Numbered from the stretch's first letter, positions 24,355 to 33,848 are shown. The stretch is DNA of 64,000 bases from Bauldia sp965232525 (GCF_965232525.1 NZ_OZ246980.1:2542001-2606000); one strand, 5' to 3'. Notes: generated by a model not told the origin, from the letters alone. Numbers and translations: made by a program.

Positions 24355-24818
24355 TCGCCCATCTGTCCATGTCGGCGGCCGAGCCCGAAGCCGTCGCCCG
24401 GACGCTCGCTGCGATCTGGCAGGGGCGGGCGCTACCGTTCCCGCCGTTTCCCGATTCGTGGATCGCCTTCGCCGACGACGGTGAGGGAACGGCCATCGAA
24501 GTCTATCCGGTTGGGCACACGCTCACCGCCGGCCCCGAGGTTATTGCCTGCACGCCGGGCGGACCGGATCAGCGCACTGGGCCGGCGCATGTGGCGATCC
24601 GCTCGCCGCTGGATACCGCCGCGATCGAAGCGATCGCCGGTGCACACAACTGGCTCATCCGCGAATGCGATCGCGGGCCGTTCCGGCTGCTGGAGCTATG
24701 GGTCGAGGGGCAATCGCTGATCGAGATCCTGACGCCCGAGATGCAGGTTGATTACGATCGCTCGATGACCCCGGCGGCATGGGCGGCGATGTTCGGTTTC
24801 GACGAGAAAATCGAATAA
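24351..24818 (+). CDS. hypothetical protein, VOC-like
   Basis: I do not recognise a named family for this 155-residue protein. It starts with IAHLSMSAAEPEAVARTLAA, and later parts (AHVAIRSPLDTAAIEAIA, LLELWVEGQSLIEILTPEM) recall half of a vicinal-oxygen-chelate fold. No signal peptide or membrane helix is seen. Its ATG overlaps the GFA stop (ATGA), so translation is coupled. A role with the VOC and GFA proteins, perhaps in detoxifying an aldehyde or electrophile, is inference from context only. Confidence 0.7.
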   Translation: MIAHLSMSAAEPEAVARTLAAIWQGRALPFPPFPDSWIAFADDGEGTAIEVYPVGHTLTAGPEVIACTPGGPDQRTGPAHVAIRSPLDTAAIEAIAGAHNWLIRECDRGPFRLLELWVEGQSLIEILTPEMQVDYDRSMTPAAWAAMFGFDEKIE

Positions 24819-24837
24819 AAACAATCGGAAAACGACG

Positions 24838-26439
24838 ATGCCTAAGGAACGACTATATCTTTTTGACACAACCCTACGCGATGGCGCGCAGACCAATGGC
24901 GTCGATTTCGCCCTCGACGACAAGATCGAAGTGGCGCGCCTGCTCGACGCTCTCGGCATCGACTATGTCGAGGGCGGCTATCCCGGCGCCAACCCGACCG
25001 ACACGGCGTTCTTCGCCGAGAACCGGACGGACAAGGCGACCTTCACCGCCTTCGGGATGACAAAGCGGGCCGGCGTCAGCCTCTCCAACGATCCGGGTCT
25101 GCGCGACCTGCTCGACTCGCAGTCCGATGCGATCTGCTTCGTCGCCAAGACGTGGGACTACCACGTCAAGCTGGCGCTCGGGATCAGCGAGGATGAGAAC
25201 ATCGAGTCGATCGGCGATTCGGTCACCGCCGCTCGCGAGGCGGGCAAGGAAGTGCTGCTCGACTGCGAGCACTTCTTTGACGGCTACAAGGCCAACCCCG
25301 ACCACGCGCTTGCCTGTGCCAAAGCGGCCTACGATGCCGGCGCGCGGTGGATCGTGCTTTGCGATACCAATGGCGGGACGCTGCCGGACGAGGTCGAGGC
25401 GATCGTGTCGGAGGTCGCTCAAACGATTCCCGGCGATCATCTCGGAATCCACGCCCACAACGATACGGAGCAGGCAGTGGCCAATTCCCTGGCCGCGGTG
25501 CGCGCCGGGGCGCGCCAGGTTCAGGGGACGCTCAACGGGATTGGCGAGCGCTGCGGCAACGCCAACCTCACGTCGCTGATCCCGACGCTGATGCTGAAGC
25601 CGGCCTACGCGGATCGGTTCGCGATAGGTGTCGATGCCGAAGGGCTCGCCGGGCTGTCGAAGCTGGCGCACCGGTTCGACGAACTGGTGAACCGGTCGCC
25701 GAACCGCCAGGCGCCCTATGTCGGGAGCAGCGCGTTCACCACCAAGGCCGGGATTCACGCCTCAGCGATCGCCAAGGACCCACGCACCTACGAACATGTC
25801 GACCCGGCCGCGGTCGGAAACCGGCGGCAGGTGCTCGTCTCCGACCAGGCCGGCAAGGCGAACCTGGTCGCCGAACTGGAGCGGATGGGGATCGCGGTCG
25901 CGCGCGGCGACGGCCGGCTCGAGAGCCTGCTGCGCGAGGTGAAGCACAGGGAATCGGTCGGCTATGCCTATGAGGCGGCCGGCGCGTCGTTCGAGTTATT
26001 GGCGCGGCGCACGTTCGGCGTCGTACCCGACTACTTTGACGTCGAGAGTTTCCATATCTCCGTCGAGCGCCGCCACAATGCGCTGGGGCAACTGGTCACG
26101 GTCTCCGAGGCGGTGGTTAAGCTGACGGTCGGCAACGAGCGGCTGCTGACCGTGGCTGAGGGGAACGGTCCGGTCAATGCGCTCGACCGGGCACTACGCA
26201 AAGACCTTGGCGTCTATCGCGATGCAATCGCCGACCTCGAACTGATCGACTACAAGGTCCGCATCCTCAACGGCGGCACGGGCGCGGTCACCCGTGTGCT
26301 GATCGAAAGCGCCGACGCCTCGGGCAACTCCTGGTTCACGGTCGGGGTGTCGGAGAACATCGTCGACGCCTCGTTCGAGGCGCTCAACGATTCGATCATC
26401 TACAAGCTGCTGAAGGCCGGAGTCGCGGCGGCGGGTTGA
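24838..26439 (+). CDS. cimA: citramalate synthase
   Basis: A 533-residue enzyme that condenses pyruvate with acetyl-CoA to (R)-citramalate, opening the threonine-independent route to isoleucine. The HMGL-like TIM barrel has FDTTLRDGAQTNGVDF at the N-terminus, with Ala-Gln-Thr where isopropylmalate synthases have Glu-Gln-Ser. IHAHNDTEQAVANSL carries the metal-binding histidines and GTLNGIGERCGNANL closes the barrel. A LeuA-type allosteric dimer domain occupies about residues 390-530. The length and the AQTNGVDF form distinguish it from leuA. It lies 19 bp after the previous gene. Confidence 0.93.
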   Translation: MPKERLYLFDTTLRDGAQTNGVDFALDDKIEVARLLDALGIDYVEGGYPGANPTDTAFFAENRTDKATFTAFGMTKRAGVSLSNDPGLRDLLDSQSDAICFVAKTWDYHVKLALGISEDENIESIGDSVTAAREAGKEVLLDCEHFFDGYKANPDHALACAKAAYDAGARWIVLCDTNGGTLPDEVEAIVSEVAQTIPGDHLGIHAHNDTEQAVANSLAAVRAGARQVQGTLNGIGERCGNANLTSLIPTLMLKPAYADRFAIGVDAEGLAGLSKLAHRFDELVNRSPNRQAPYVGSSAFTTKAGIHASAIAKDPRTYEHVDPAAVGNRRQVLVSDQAGKANLVAELERMGIAVARGDGRLESLLREVKHRESVGYAYEAAGASFELLARRTFGVVPDYFDVESFHISVERRHNALGQLVTVSEAVVKLTVGNERLLTVAEGNGPVNALDRALRKDLGVYRDAIADLELIDYKVRILNGGTGAVTRVLIESADASGNSWFTVGVSENIVDASFEALNDSIIYKLLKAGVAAAG

Positions 26440-26448
26440 AGCCCGGCT

Positions 26449-27060
26449 TCACATGAGCCCGGCGCGTTCGCCGAGAACCGTCTGCGGCAGATCGGCGACC
26501 GATTTCTGCAGCGTGGGAATCACGTCATCGATGCCTTTGCAGAACCGAGCCGGCAGCGCCGGATGCTCGCCGAGAAAATCCTTGTGGAGAAACCCGTCGG
26601 TCGTCATCTGGTCGAACTGACCGATCAGCGGGTCCCAGAAGCCGTTGATATTGACGAACAGGATCGGTTTTTCGTGCCGTTCCAGTTGCGCCCAAGTCAT
26701 CACTTCGACCACTTCCTCAAGGGTGCCGATGCCGCCGGGGAGGGCGACAAAGGCGTCGGAGCGATCGAACATGGCGCGCTTGCGCTCATGCATGTCGCGG
26801 GTCACGACCAAGTCGGTCACCTCCCGTAACATGACCTCCCGATCCTTGAGAAACTGCGGAATCACGCCGGTCACGTGGCCGCCGTGAGCGAGCACCGTCT
26901 TGGCGACGATCCCCATCAGTCCGATCGAACCGCCACCATAGACAAGCCGCAACTCGGCGGCCGCGATGTTGCGGCCGAGGGTCTCCGCAGCTTCGGCGAA
27001 AGCCGGCGAAAGCCCCGTGTTCGACCCGCAATAAACGCATACGCTTCTCAGTTCTGCCAT
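26449..27060 (-). CDS. LOG family nucleotide 5'-monophosphate phosphoribohydrolase
   Basis: A 203-residue enzyme of the LOG (lysine decarboxylase-like) family. It has the N-terminal VCVYCGSNTG, the nucleotide loop YGGGSIGLMG and the hallmark PGGIGTLEEVVEVMTW. Plant and bacterial LOG proteins cleave ribose 5'-phosphate from cytokinin riboside monophosphate or AMP. The start at 27060 (MAELRSVCVYCGS) fits the family; a frame from 27123 adds 21 basic residues. It is convergent with cimA, ten bases apart. Confidence 0.92.
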   Translation of the reverse strand: MAELRSVCVYCGSNTGLSPAFAEAAETLGRNIAAAELRLVYGGGSIGLMGIVAKTVLAHGGHVTGVIPQFLKDREVMLREVTDLVVTRDMHERKRAMFDRSDAFVALPGGIGTLEEVVEVMTWAQLERHEKPILFVNINGFWDPLIGQFDQMTTDGFLHKDFLGEHPALPARFCKGIDDVIPTLQKSVADLPQTVLGERAGLM

Positions 27061-27163
27061 CGTTCTGATGTGGCACCGCCGCCGGCTGCCCGTCAAGCCG
27101 CGTGCCTTGTGGCGACGGGGCAAGCCGGATTAAATGGCGGCAACCAAAGAAACCGGAGGTGTC

Positions 27164-29290
27164 ATGGACGCGCGGCGGATGACCGTTTGGATAGGCCTGA
27201 TCGTCGTGCTCGCCGGCGTCGGCGTATTGGCCTATTTCGAAGTGCGCGACCGTGGTGGCGAGGGAACGCCGGTCTCAATCGCGGCGACCGAGGCGCAGGA
27301 CGCGGCGCCGGCGGGCGATGCGGCGGAAACGGACGTAGCCGAAGCGGCGGCCGATGACGTAGGCGGGGCCGATGAGCCGGCCGTGGCGCCGGAGGACCTG
27401 GTCACCACCCTTGACGACATCGAGCGGGATGGGGAGGCGGCCGAGGGTGTGTCGCCCGATCCGGCCGATGGTGCCGAGGAGACAGCATCCGACGTCGTCC
27501 CGAGCGAGACACCCGATGTCGCCCAACAGGCTGGCGATGACGCGGTCAGGCCTGAGCCCGAGGCGGAGACCGATGTCGCGGCATTGCCGGCCGACGAAAC
27601 CGAAGCAGTGGCTACGGATCAAGTCGAGGGGGGGGAGGCCGAGACGGCAGTCCCGACGCCCGATACTGCAGATGGATCGGCGGCAGCGGACGCCGACGCG
27701 GTAACAGCTCCGGACGCGATGGACGCGCCGAACACGGAAACCGCGGCCGTCGATCCGGCGGCGCCGGCCGACGATCCGGCGACGGTCGAGGAACCGGCGA
27801 CCGTCGAAGACGAGACTATCGTCGTTGTCCCGAGCTTCGACATCGTGCGTGTCGAGCCGACCGGCGAGGCAGTGATCGCCGGGCTGGCTGCGCCGGGTTC
27901 GATCGTGGAGCTGATGCGCGGCGAGGAGCCGATTGCCACCGCCGAGGCCAACGAGCGCGGCGAGTGGGCGATGGCGCTGGTCGATCCGCTGCCGCCCGGT
28001 GCGCACGATCTGGGTATTCGCACGACGTCGCCGGATCAGACGACCGTGCAGCTCTCCGATCAGCGCATCGCGGTGATGGTGCCGGAGTCGGCGGATGAGG
28101 AGCCGCTGGTGGTGCTGGCGACGCCGGACGCGCCGAGTACCGTGGTGCAGCTTCCCGAGCCAGACGAGGTTCCAGTCAACGAACCGGAGACGGTGATCGC
28201 TGCGGTGCCGCCTGAGCCCACGCTTGCTGCGCCGGCAACGACGCCCGAGGGCGGTGCCGCCCCGGCCGGTGTTGCGGAGGTTGCGCCTTCCGCGTCCGCC
28301 GAGACCGGTTCCACTGGTGCCGGCGAGGAAGCGCCGGTCGTGGCCGCAGAGAACGCACCCGCGCCGGCGCCTGAGGCGGGCGAGTCAGAAATGCCGGCAC
28401 CGGCCGAGTTGGCCGAGGCGCCGGCGGCCGAGCCGGGAGTTGAGGCGGAAACGGAAGTCGCGCTGGCTGAACAAGCACCAGCCCAGGTCGGTGATGTGCC
28501 CGGCGCTGCCGTCGCAGAAGCGCCCGCTGCGCCCACGCCGGAAGTCGGAGTCGCCACCATGCCCAGCCCGGCGCCGGCCGCGCCGGCCGACGTGGTGGAG
28601 GCAGAGGCGGGACAGCAGCCGGAGCGGGAGTCGACAGATGTCGCCGTAGCCGAGCCGGAGGCCGGTGTGACGGAAGCCGAGCCTGAAGTGGAACCGGAGA
28701 TCGCGATCGCGCCGGAGCCGGAACCGGAACCCGAACCGATTGCACCGGAAGTCGTGGTCACCGCGGTTGAGGCGGAGACGACTGGCGATCTCTACATTGC
28801 CGGCACGGCGACGACGCCGGAACCAGTGCGTGTCTACATGGATGACCGGCTGTTGGGCGAAGCCAAGCCGTCGCCGTCCGGCACGTGGCTGCTACAGGCG
28901 GAGCGCGACCTACCGGCCGGCACCTACACCGTGCGGGCGGATCAGGTCGAAACCCCGTCGGGCGAGGTGGTGGCGCGGGCCGAGGTGCCGTTCGAGCGCG
29001 ATGTGGAGGTGGCGATCCTCAAGCCGGTCGTCGACACCGGTGGTGATGCCACCGGCGCGGACGTCACCGGGCGACTCGGCGATCCGCAGACGGTGATCAT
29101 CAAGCGGCGCGACAACCTCTGGCGGATTTCCCGGCGCATCTACGGCAAGGGTATCCGCTGGTCGACGATCTACCAGGCCAATAAGGACCAGATACGCAAT
29201 CCGCGTTGGATCTATCCGGGGCAGGTGTTCGTGCTGCCGGAAGGCAACACCGCGTGGGAGGACGATCCGACGCCCGAAACACCGGGTTGA
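27164..29290 (+). CDS. large acidic LysM-domain protein with Ig-like modules
   Basis: A 708-residue membrane-anchored protein. One N-terminal transmembrane helix (VWIGLIVVLAGVGVLAYF) is followed by a very long Ala/Glu/Pro/Asp-rich region of low complexity. Two bacterial Ig-like modules are visible near residues 225-300 and 535-610 (GLAAPGSIVELM; GTATTPEPVRVYMDD). The C-terminus is a LysM peptidoglycan-binding domain (RDNLWRISRRIYGKGIRW, then WIYPGQVFVLP). The start at 27164 has GGAGG upstream. It probably spans from inner membrane to cell wall. Its LysM lies far from the membrane, so the disordered stretch may act as a spacer. Confidence 0.88.
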   Translation: MDARRMTVWIGLIVVLAGVGVLAYFEVRDRGGEGTPVSIAATEAQDAAPAGDAAETDVAEAAADDVGGADEPAVAPEDLVTTLDDIERDGEAAEGVSPDPADGAEETASDVVPSETPDVAQQAGDDAVRPEPEAETDVAALPADETEAVATDQVEGGEAETAVPTPDTADGSAAADADAVTAPDAMDAPNTETAAVDPAAPADDPATVEEPATVEDETIVVVPSFDIVRVEPTGEAVIAGLAAPGSIVELMRGEEPIATAEANERGEWAMALVDPLPPGAHDLGIRTTSPDQTTVQLSDQRIAVMVPESADEEPLVVLATPDAPSTVVQLPEPDEVPVNEPETVIAAVPPEPTLAAPATTPEGGAAPAGVAEVAPSASAETGSTGAGEEAPVVAAENAPAPAPEAGESEMPAPAELAEAPAAEPGVEAETEVALAEQAPAQVGDVPGAAVAEAPAAPTPEVGVATMPSPAPAAPADVVEAEAGQQPERESTDVAVAEPEAGVTEAEPEVEPEIAIAPEPEPEPEPIAPEVVVTAVEAETTGDLYIAGTATTPEPVRVYMDDRLLGEAKPSPSGTWLLQAERDLPAGTYTVRADQVETPSGEVVARAEVPFERDVEVAILKPVVDTGGDATGADVTGRLGDPQTVIIKRRDNLWRISRRIYGKGIRWSTIYQANKDQIRNPRWIYPGQVFVLPEGNTAWEDDPTPETPG

Positions 29291-29319
29291 TTCTGTTCTA
29301 GAAACGCTCTACATCCTTC

Positions 29320-29335
29320 ATCGTAATTTTACGAT
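29320..29335. promoter_or_regulatory. ArsR-type operator upstream of arsR-like gene
   Basis: ATCGTAA-TT-TTACGAT is an inverted repeat with 7-bp arms, 12 bp before the start codon of the ArsR-family gene. Its position and AT-rich symmetry suit an autoregulated ArsR repressor. Confidence 0.6.
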
Positions 29336-29347
29336 TAAGGGTGTTCA

Positions 29348-29686
29348 ATGGCTTTCGACAACGACGACGTCGTCCTCGCCGCACGGATCAAGGCGCTCGG
29401 GCACCCGGCGCGGCTGGCGATCGTGCGGGCGCTGATCAGGATCAGTGGCAGCCGCTGTTGTGGCGAGATCGTCCAGGATCTGCCGTTGGCCCAATCGACG
29501 GTCTCCCAGCATCTCAAAGTATTGCGCGATGCGGGAATCGTCCGTGGCGAAGTCGACGGATCCCGATCCTGCTACTGCGTTGATCGGGCGGCGCTGGCGG
29601 CGATCGTGGAGGCGATGGGCGGTTTCACGGCGATCAGCGCCGACTGTGGGTGCGCCGACGAAGCTTGCGCCGAAGCGGTGACCTGA
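29348..29686 (+). CDS. ArsR/SmtB family metal- or redox-responsive regulator
   Basis: A 112-residue winged-helix regulator (ARIKALGHPARLAIVRALI, then LPLAQSTVSQHLKVLRDAG as recognition helix). It has seven cysteines: Cys37-Cys38 just before the recognition helix, Cys75 and Cys77 in the wing, and Cys100, Cys102 and Cys107 at the C-terminus. This supports a metal-ion or thiol-reactive sensor. The stop overlaps the start of the ABC exporter (TGATG), so it probably controls that gene through the inverted repeat at 29320-29335. Confidence 0.92.
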   Translation: MAFDNDDVVLAARIKALGHPARLAIVRALIRISGSRCCGEIVQDLPLAQSTVSQHLKVLRDAGIVRGEVDGSRSCYCVDRAALAAIVEAMGGFTAISADCGCADEACAEAVT

Positions 29687-31605
29687 TGGCTGCTGTCGCC
29701 GACGCCAACCCGCAGCCAAGCGTGCGGCCCGAGACCACCTTCAGCACGATCCGCAGTTTGTGGCCGTACATGTGGCCGGCCGACCGGCCGGACCTGAAGC
29801 GGCGGGTGGCGTTGGCGCTTTCGGTGCTGGTCGCCGCCAAGGTGGTGACGGTGCTGGTACCCTACACCTACAAATGGGCGACCGATGCGCTGGTGCCGAC
29901 GGACGGTGCCGAGACGTCGGTATCGACCGGTCTCGTCGCAGCGGTCACGGTCCCGGTCATGCTGGTCATCGCCTACGGCGTCGGCCGCGTCATGATGAAC
30001 GTCTTCAACAATTTGCGCGATGCGCTGTTCGCCAAAGTCGGCCAGCATGCGGTGCGTGAACTGGCCTACAAGACGTTCGTCCACATGCACGCGCTTTCGC
30101 TGCGCTATCACCTGCAGCGGCGAACGGGCGGTCTGTCGCGGATCATCGAGCGCGGTACCCGCGGCATCGAGATCATTGTCCGCTTCACCATCCTCAATAC
30201 GGCGCCGACAGCGATCGAGTTCCTGCTGGCGGCGGTGATCATCGCCTACCAGTTCAACCTGACCTACCTCGCCGTGATCGTCGCTACGGTGATCCTCTAC
30301 ACCTGGTTCACCGTCAAGGCGTCCAACTGGCGGATCAAGATCCGCCGGGCGATGAACGACTCCGATACCGACGCCAACGCCAAGGCGATCGACTCGCTGC
30401 TCAATTTCGAGACGGTCAAGTATTTCGGCAACGAGAAGATGGAGGCCGGCCGCTTCGACCGGGCGATGGAGGCTTACGAGGCCTCCGCCATCCGCATCTG
30501 GACATCGCTGGCCTGGCTCAACATCGGCCAGATCGTCATCTTCACCACCGGCATGACCATCTGCATGGCGATGTCGGCGGTGGCGGTGCTCAACGGCGAA
30601 CAGACCATCGGCGACTTCGTGCTGATCAATGCGCTGCTGATGCAGTTGTCGATCCCGCTCAACTTCATCGGCTTCGTCTATCGCGAGATCAAGCAGGGGC
30701 TGATCGACATCGAGGCGATGTTCGATCTGCTCGACGTGCCGCCGGAGATCGAGGACCGACCGGGCGCCAAGACCCTTGTGGTCAACGGCGGCGCGGTGCG
30801 CTTCGACCACGTCGATTTCCACTACGATCCGGAGCGACCGATCCTCAAGGACATCAGCTTCGACGTGCCGGCCGGGCATACGGTGGCGATCGTCGGACCG
30901 TCGGGGGCCGGCAAGTCGACCATCTCGCGGCTGCTCTTCCGCTTCTACGACGTCACCGGCGGACGCATCACGATCAACGGTGAGGACGTCCGCGATGTTA
31001 CCCAGGAGTCGTTGCGGGCCGCGATCGGCATGGTGCCGCAGGACACGGTGCTCTTCAACGACACCATCGCCTACAACATCCGCTACGGTCGGCCGGACGC
31101 CACCGACGCCGAGGTCCGCGAGGCGGCGCAGACGGCTCAGATCGCCGGCTTCATCGATGCGCTGCCCGACGGCTACGACACCGAGGTGGGCGAGCGCGGG
31201 CTGAAGCTGTCAGGCGGCGAGAAGCAGCGGGTGGCGATCGCCCGCACCGTGCTGAAAGGGCCGCCGATCCTGATCCTCGACGAGGCGACTTCGGCGCTCG
31301 ACATCCACACCGAGCGGGAGATTCAGGCGGCCCTCGACCGGGTGGCGTCAGAGCGAACATCGGTAGTCATCGCCCATCGCCTGTCGACGGTGGTCAACGC
31401 CGATGAGATCATCGTGCTCGACGCGGGCCGCATCGTCGAGCGGGGTCGTCATGAGACGCTGCTGGCCGAGGGTGGCCTTTATGCCGGCATGTGGAACCGC
31501 CAGCGCGAAGCGGCCGAAGCGGAGGAGCGCCTCCGCGAAGTCGAGGAAACCGACACCGAAGGCTTCGTCTGCAAGCCGCACCCGCAACCGGAACCAGCGG
31601 AGTAG
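29686..31605 (+). CDS. Atm1-type ABC transporter (fused permease-ATPase)
   Basis: A 639-residue ABC exporter half-transporter: a six-helix membrane domain at about residues 30-330 and an ATPase domain after 360. Walker A GPSGAGKST, signature LSGGEKQR and Walker B LILDEATSALD are intact. The intracellular-loop motif NFETVKYFGNE is characteristic of the Atm1/ABCB7 group, which exports glutathione-linked sulfur or metal species. Coupling to an ArsR-type regulator suggests induction by heavy metals or related stress. The ATG at 29686 overlaps the arsR stop codon. Confidence 0.92.
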   Translation: MAAVADANPQPSVRPETTFSTIRSLWPYMWPADRPDLKRRVALALSVLVAAKVVTVLVPYTYKWATDALVPTDGAETSVSTGLVAAVTVPVMLVIAYGVGRVMMNVFNNLRDALFAKVGQHAVRELAYKTFVHMHALSLRYHLQRRTGGLSRIIERGTRGIEIIVRFTILNTAPTAIEFLLAAVIIAYQFNLTYLAVIVATVILYTWFTVKASNWRIKIRRAMNDSDTDANAKAIDSLLNFETVKYFGNEKMEAGRFDRAMEAYEASAIRIWTSLAWLNIGQIVIFTTGMTICMAMSAVAVLNGEQTIGDFVLINALLMQLSIPLNFIGFVYREIKQGLIDIEAMFDLLDVPPEIEDRPGAKTLVVNGGAVRFDHVDFHYDPERPILKDISFDVPAGHTVAIVGPSGAGKSTISRLLFRFYDVTGGRITINGEDVRDVTQESLRAAIGMVPQDTVLFNDTIAYNIRYGRPDATDAEVREAAQTAQIAGFIDALPDGYDTEVGERGLKLSGGEKQRVAIARTVLKGPPILILDEATSALDIHTEREIQAALDRVASERTSVVIAHRLSTVVNADEIIVLDAGRIVERGRHETLLAEGGLYAGMWNRQREAAEAEERLREVEETDTEGFVCKPHPQPEPAE

Positions 31606-31671
31606 GGCAGTCAGGGTCGTCGACGCGGTGTCGCGTGCGAGTCTTCGACCACTTGGCTTCCGAGCAAACAG

Positions 31672-32115
31672 TTAGTCCGGCTGTTTCTCCATGAGGAGAC
31701 ACCAGGTTCCCATGGCCTCGCCATGTGTTTCGGCCAGGCACAGCTCCATCGAGGTCGGCGACAGCAAGATACCGTCGAAATGGGAGTCCTCGTCGACCAT
31801 GATCAGGTTGTCGTTGTCCCGCCGAACGACGCCGAAAATCGCTTCGGCGTGGTCGGGTGACGACCAAACGCCTGTGATCGCGCGCCCTTCCTGTTCTTCG
31901 ATGGTGAGCGTGAAGGTGAGATCATAGTTGCCGAATGTCGGCTCGTGGACCGTCGGTTCGTGGCCTTGGATGCCGTGGCTCACGCCGGCTTCGACCTTGC
32001 CCGTCCAAACGCCAACCAAATCCGGTGCCGGTTCCTGAGCCGTTGCCGCGGCGAAGCTCATGATGGCGGCCATGCCGGATAGCAAGCCAACTGTTACGAT
32101 AGATGCACATCTCAT
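31672..32115 (-). CDS. exported protein of unknown function
   Basis: I do not recognise this 147-residue protein. It has a signal peptide (IVTVGLLSGMAAIMSFAAATAQ) and then reads LVGVWTGKVEAG, a beta-rich start often seen in small calycin-like periplasmic proteins. Two cysteines near the C-terminus (ELCLAETHG and TWCLLME) could form a disulfide. The ATG at 32115 has AAGG eight bases upstream; the ATG at 32124 overlaps that site. It is convergent with the Atm1-type exporter and divergent from psd. Confidence 0.72.
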   Translation of the reverse strand: MRCASIVTVGLLSGMAAIMSFAAATAQEPAPDLVGVWTGKVEAGVSHGIQGHEPTVHEPTFGNYDLTFTLTIEEQEGRAITGVWSSPDHAEAIFGVVRRDNDNLIMVDEDSHFDGILLSPTSMELCLAETHGEAMGTWCLLMEKQPD

Positions 32116-32281
32116 TGCGGACATCCTTTGATCGCCCCCCGATGGCAACCCTGTCGACGGTTGTGCCTTTGGTGTCAACGGCGATCAAGCGGCGGATGGC
32201 GATTGCGCAAACGGATCGGACCGCTTCCCTTCCGGTGTCGTCCATGCTTGTTAGCCGTGACCGAAGCGAGGAGCGTTTTGT

Positions 32282-32983
32282 TTGGAGTCCATACTCGACT
32301 CGATCCGCGGGCTGATGGTGCCGATCCGCCGCGAGGGCTGGCCGTTCATCGCTATCGCTGCGGTGCTGACCCTGCTGCTCGGGCTCCTCTGGCAGCCGCT
32401 GTTCTGGATCGGCGTCGCGGTGACGGTGTGGTGCGTGGTCTTCTTCCGCGACCCGCCGCGGGTCATCCCGCTTGCGCCTGAGCTGGTGGTGAGCCCCGCC
32501 GACGGGAAGGTATCGTCGGTCGGTAGCGTGCCGCCGCCGGCGGAGATGGACCTCGGCACCACACCGATGCGGCGCGTGTCGATCTTCATGAACGTCTTCA
32601 ACTGCCATGTGAACCGGACCCCGGTGCCGGGCAGGGTGGCGCGAGTCGTTTACACACCCGGCAAGTTTCTCAACGCCGAACTCGACAAGGCCAGCGAGGA
32701 TAACGAGCGCAACGGAGTTGTCGTCGACAGCGCCCACGGGTCGGTCGCGGTGGTCCAGATCGCGGGTCTCGTGGCGCGGCGGATTCTGTGCTGGGTGAAG
32801 GCAGGTGACGATCTTGCCGCCGGCGAGCGGATCGGCATGATCCGGTTCGGCTCGCGGCTCGATGTGTACCTGCCGATGGACGCGGCCGTCCTGGTCGCGG
32901 AGGGACAACAGGCCATCGCCGGCGAGACTGTCATCGCCCGCTTCGGCGGCGGGGACGATCCCGGCCCGGTGCGGGTCGACTGA
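32282..32983 (+). CDS. psd: phosphatidylserine decarboxylase proenzyme
   Basis: A 233-residue proenzyme of the short psd type. Two N-terminal membrane helices (residues 20-55) precede the catalytic domain. Autocleavage between Gly190 and Ser191 (in IRFGSRLDVYLP) should create the pyruvoyl group. The conserved VVSPADGKV and FMNVFNCHVNR motifs are present. It makes phosphatidylethanolamine from phosphatidylserine at the inner membrane. The pssA gene follows seven bases later, giving the full two-step pathway. Confidence 0.95.
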   Translation: MESILDSIRGLMVPIRREGWPFIAIAAVLTLLLGLLWQPLFWIGVAVTVWCVVFFRDPPRVIPLAPELVVSPADGKVSSVGSVPPPAEMDLGTTPMRRVSIFMNVFNCHVNRTPVPGRVARVVYTPGKFLNAELDKASEDNERNGVVVDSAHGSVAVVQIAGLVARRILCWVKAGDDLAAGERIGMIRFGSRLDVYLPMDAAVLVAEGQQAIAGETVIARFGGGDDPGPVRVD

Positions 32984-32990
32984 GGCGGCG

Positions 32991-33848
32991 ATGTCGATCT
33001 TCCAGCCCTTCGATCCCGACGACGAACCGAAATGGCGCAAGCTGCGGCAGCTGCGCCAGGTCCCGGTGCGGATGGTGCTGCCAAGCGTGGTGACGCTGCT
33101 GGCGCTTTGCGCTGGGCTCACCTCGATCCGGATGAGTATCGAGGAGCGCTTCGACTGGGCCATCGCCGCCATCGCCATCGCCGCGTTCCTAGACGGGATC
33201 GACGGGCGGGTGGCGCGATTTCTCAAGTCGACTTCCCGGTTCGGTGCCGAACTCGACTCGCTCACCGATTTCGTCAATTTCGGTGTAGCGCCGGCGATCC
33301 TGCTGTTTGTGTGGACGCTGGACGAGACCGGATCGCTCGGCTGGATCGTCGCGCTGATCTTCGCGATCTCGGTGGCGCTGCGGCTGGCGCGGTTCAACGT
33401 CGCGCTGAAGGGGCCGAAGCGGCCGGAATGGCAATCGCGGTTCTTCGTCGGCGTGCCGGCGCCAGCCGGCGCCATGATCGTGCTCCTGCCGGTCTATCTG
33501 GAACTCCTCGGCGTGCCGCATGGATTCCTCACCGCGCCGCTGGTGATCGTTTACGCGCTGATCATCGCGGCGCTGATCGTCAGCGGGGTGCCCACGTGGT
33601 CGGCCAAGCTGGTCGGGCGGAAGATCCCTCGCGACCTCGTGCTGCCGCTTTTTCTGGTGGTGGTGCTGATCGCGGCATCCCTGGTCAGCTTTCCCTGGCA
33701 GACCATGACCGTACTCACCATCGCCTATCTCGGCGCGCTGCCGCTAAGCTGGCGCTCCTACCAGCGCCACCTGGCGGCGGACGCAGCGCGGGACGCGGCC
33801 GCCGAAACGCAGGAATCGGCGACACCGAAGCCGCCGTTAGATCAGTAG
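32991..33848 (+). CDS. pssA: CDP-diacylglycerol-serine O-phosphatidyltransferase
   Basis: A 285-residue membrane enzyme that joins CDP-diacylglycerol and serine to phosphatidylserine. The CDP-alcohol phosphatidyltransferase signature DGIDGRVARFLKSTSRFGAE continues to LDSLTD and supplies the metal-binding aspartates. About six to eight membrane spans follow. The start ATG at 32991 is seven bases after psd; the longer frame from 32862 runs inside psd. With psd it forms the phosphatidylethanolamine branch. Confidence 0.95.
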   Translation: MSIFQPFDPDDEPKWRKLRQLRQVPVRMVLPSVVTLLALCAGLTSIRMSIEERFDWAIAAIAIAAFLDGIDGRVARFLKSTSRFGAELDSLTDFVNFGVAPAILLFVWTLDETGSLGWIVALIFAISVALRLARFNVALKGPKRPEWQSRFFVGVPAPAGAMIVLLPVYLELLGVPHGFLTAPLVIVYALIIAALIVSGVPTWSAKLVGRKIPRDLVLPLFLVVVLIAASLVSFPWQTMTVLTIAYLGALPLSWRSYQRHLAADAARDAAAETQESATPKPPLDQ

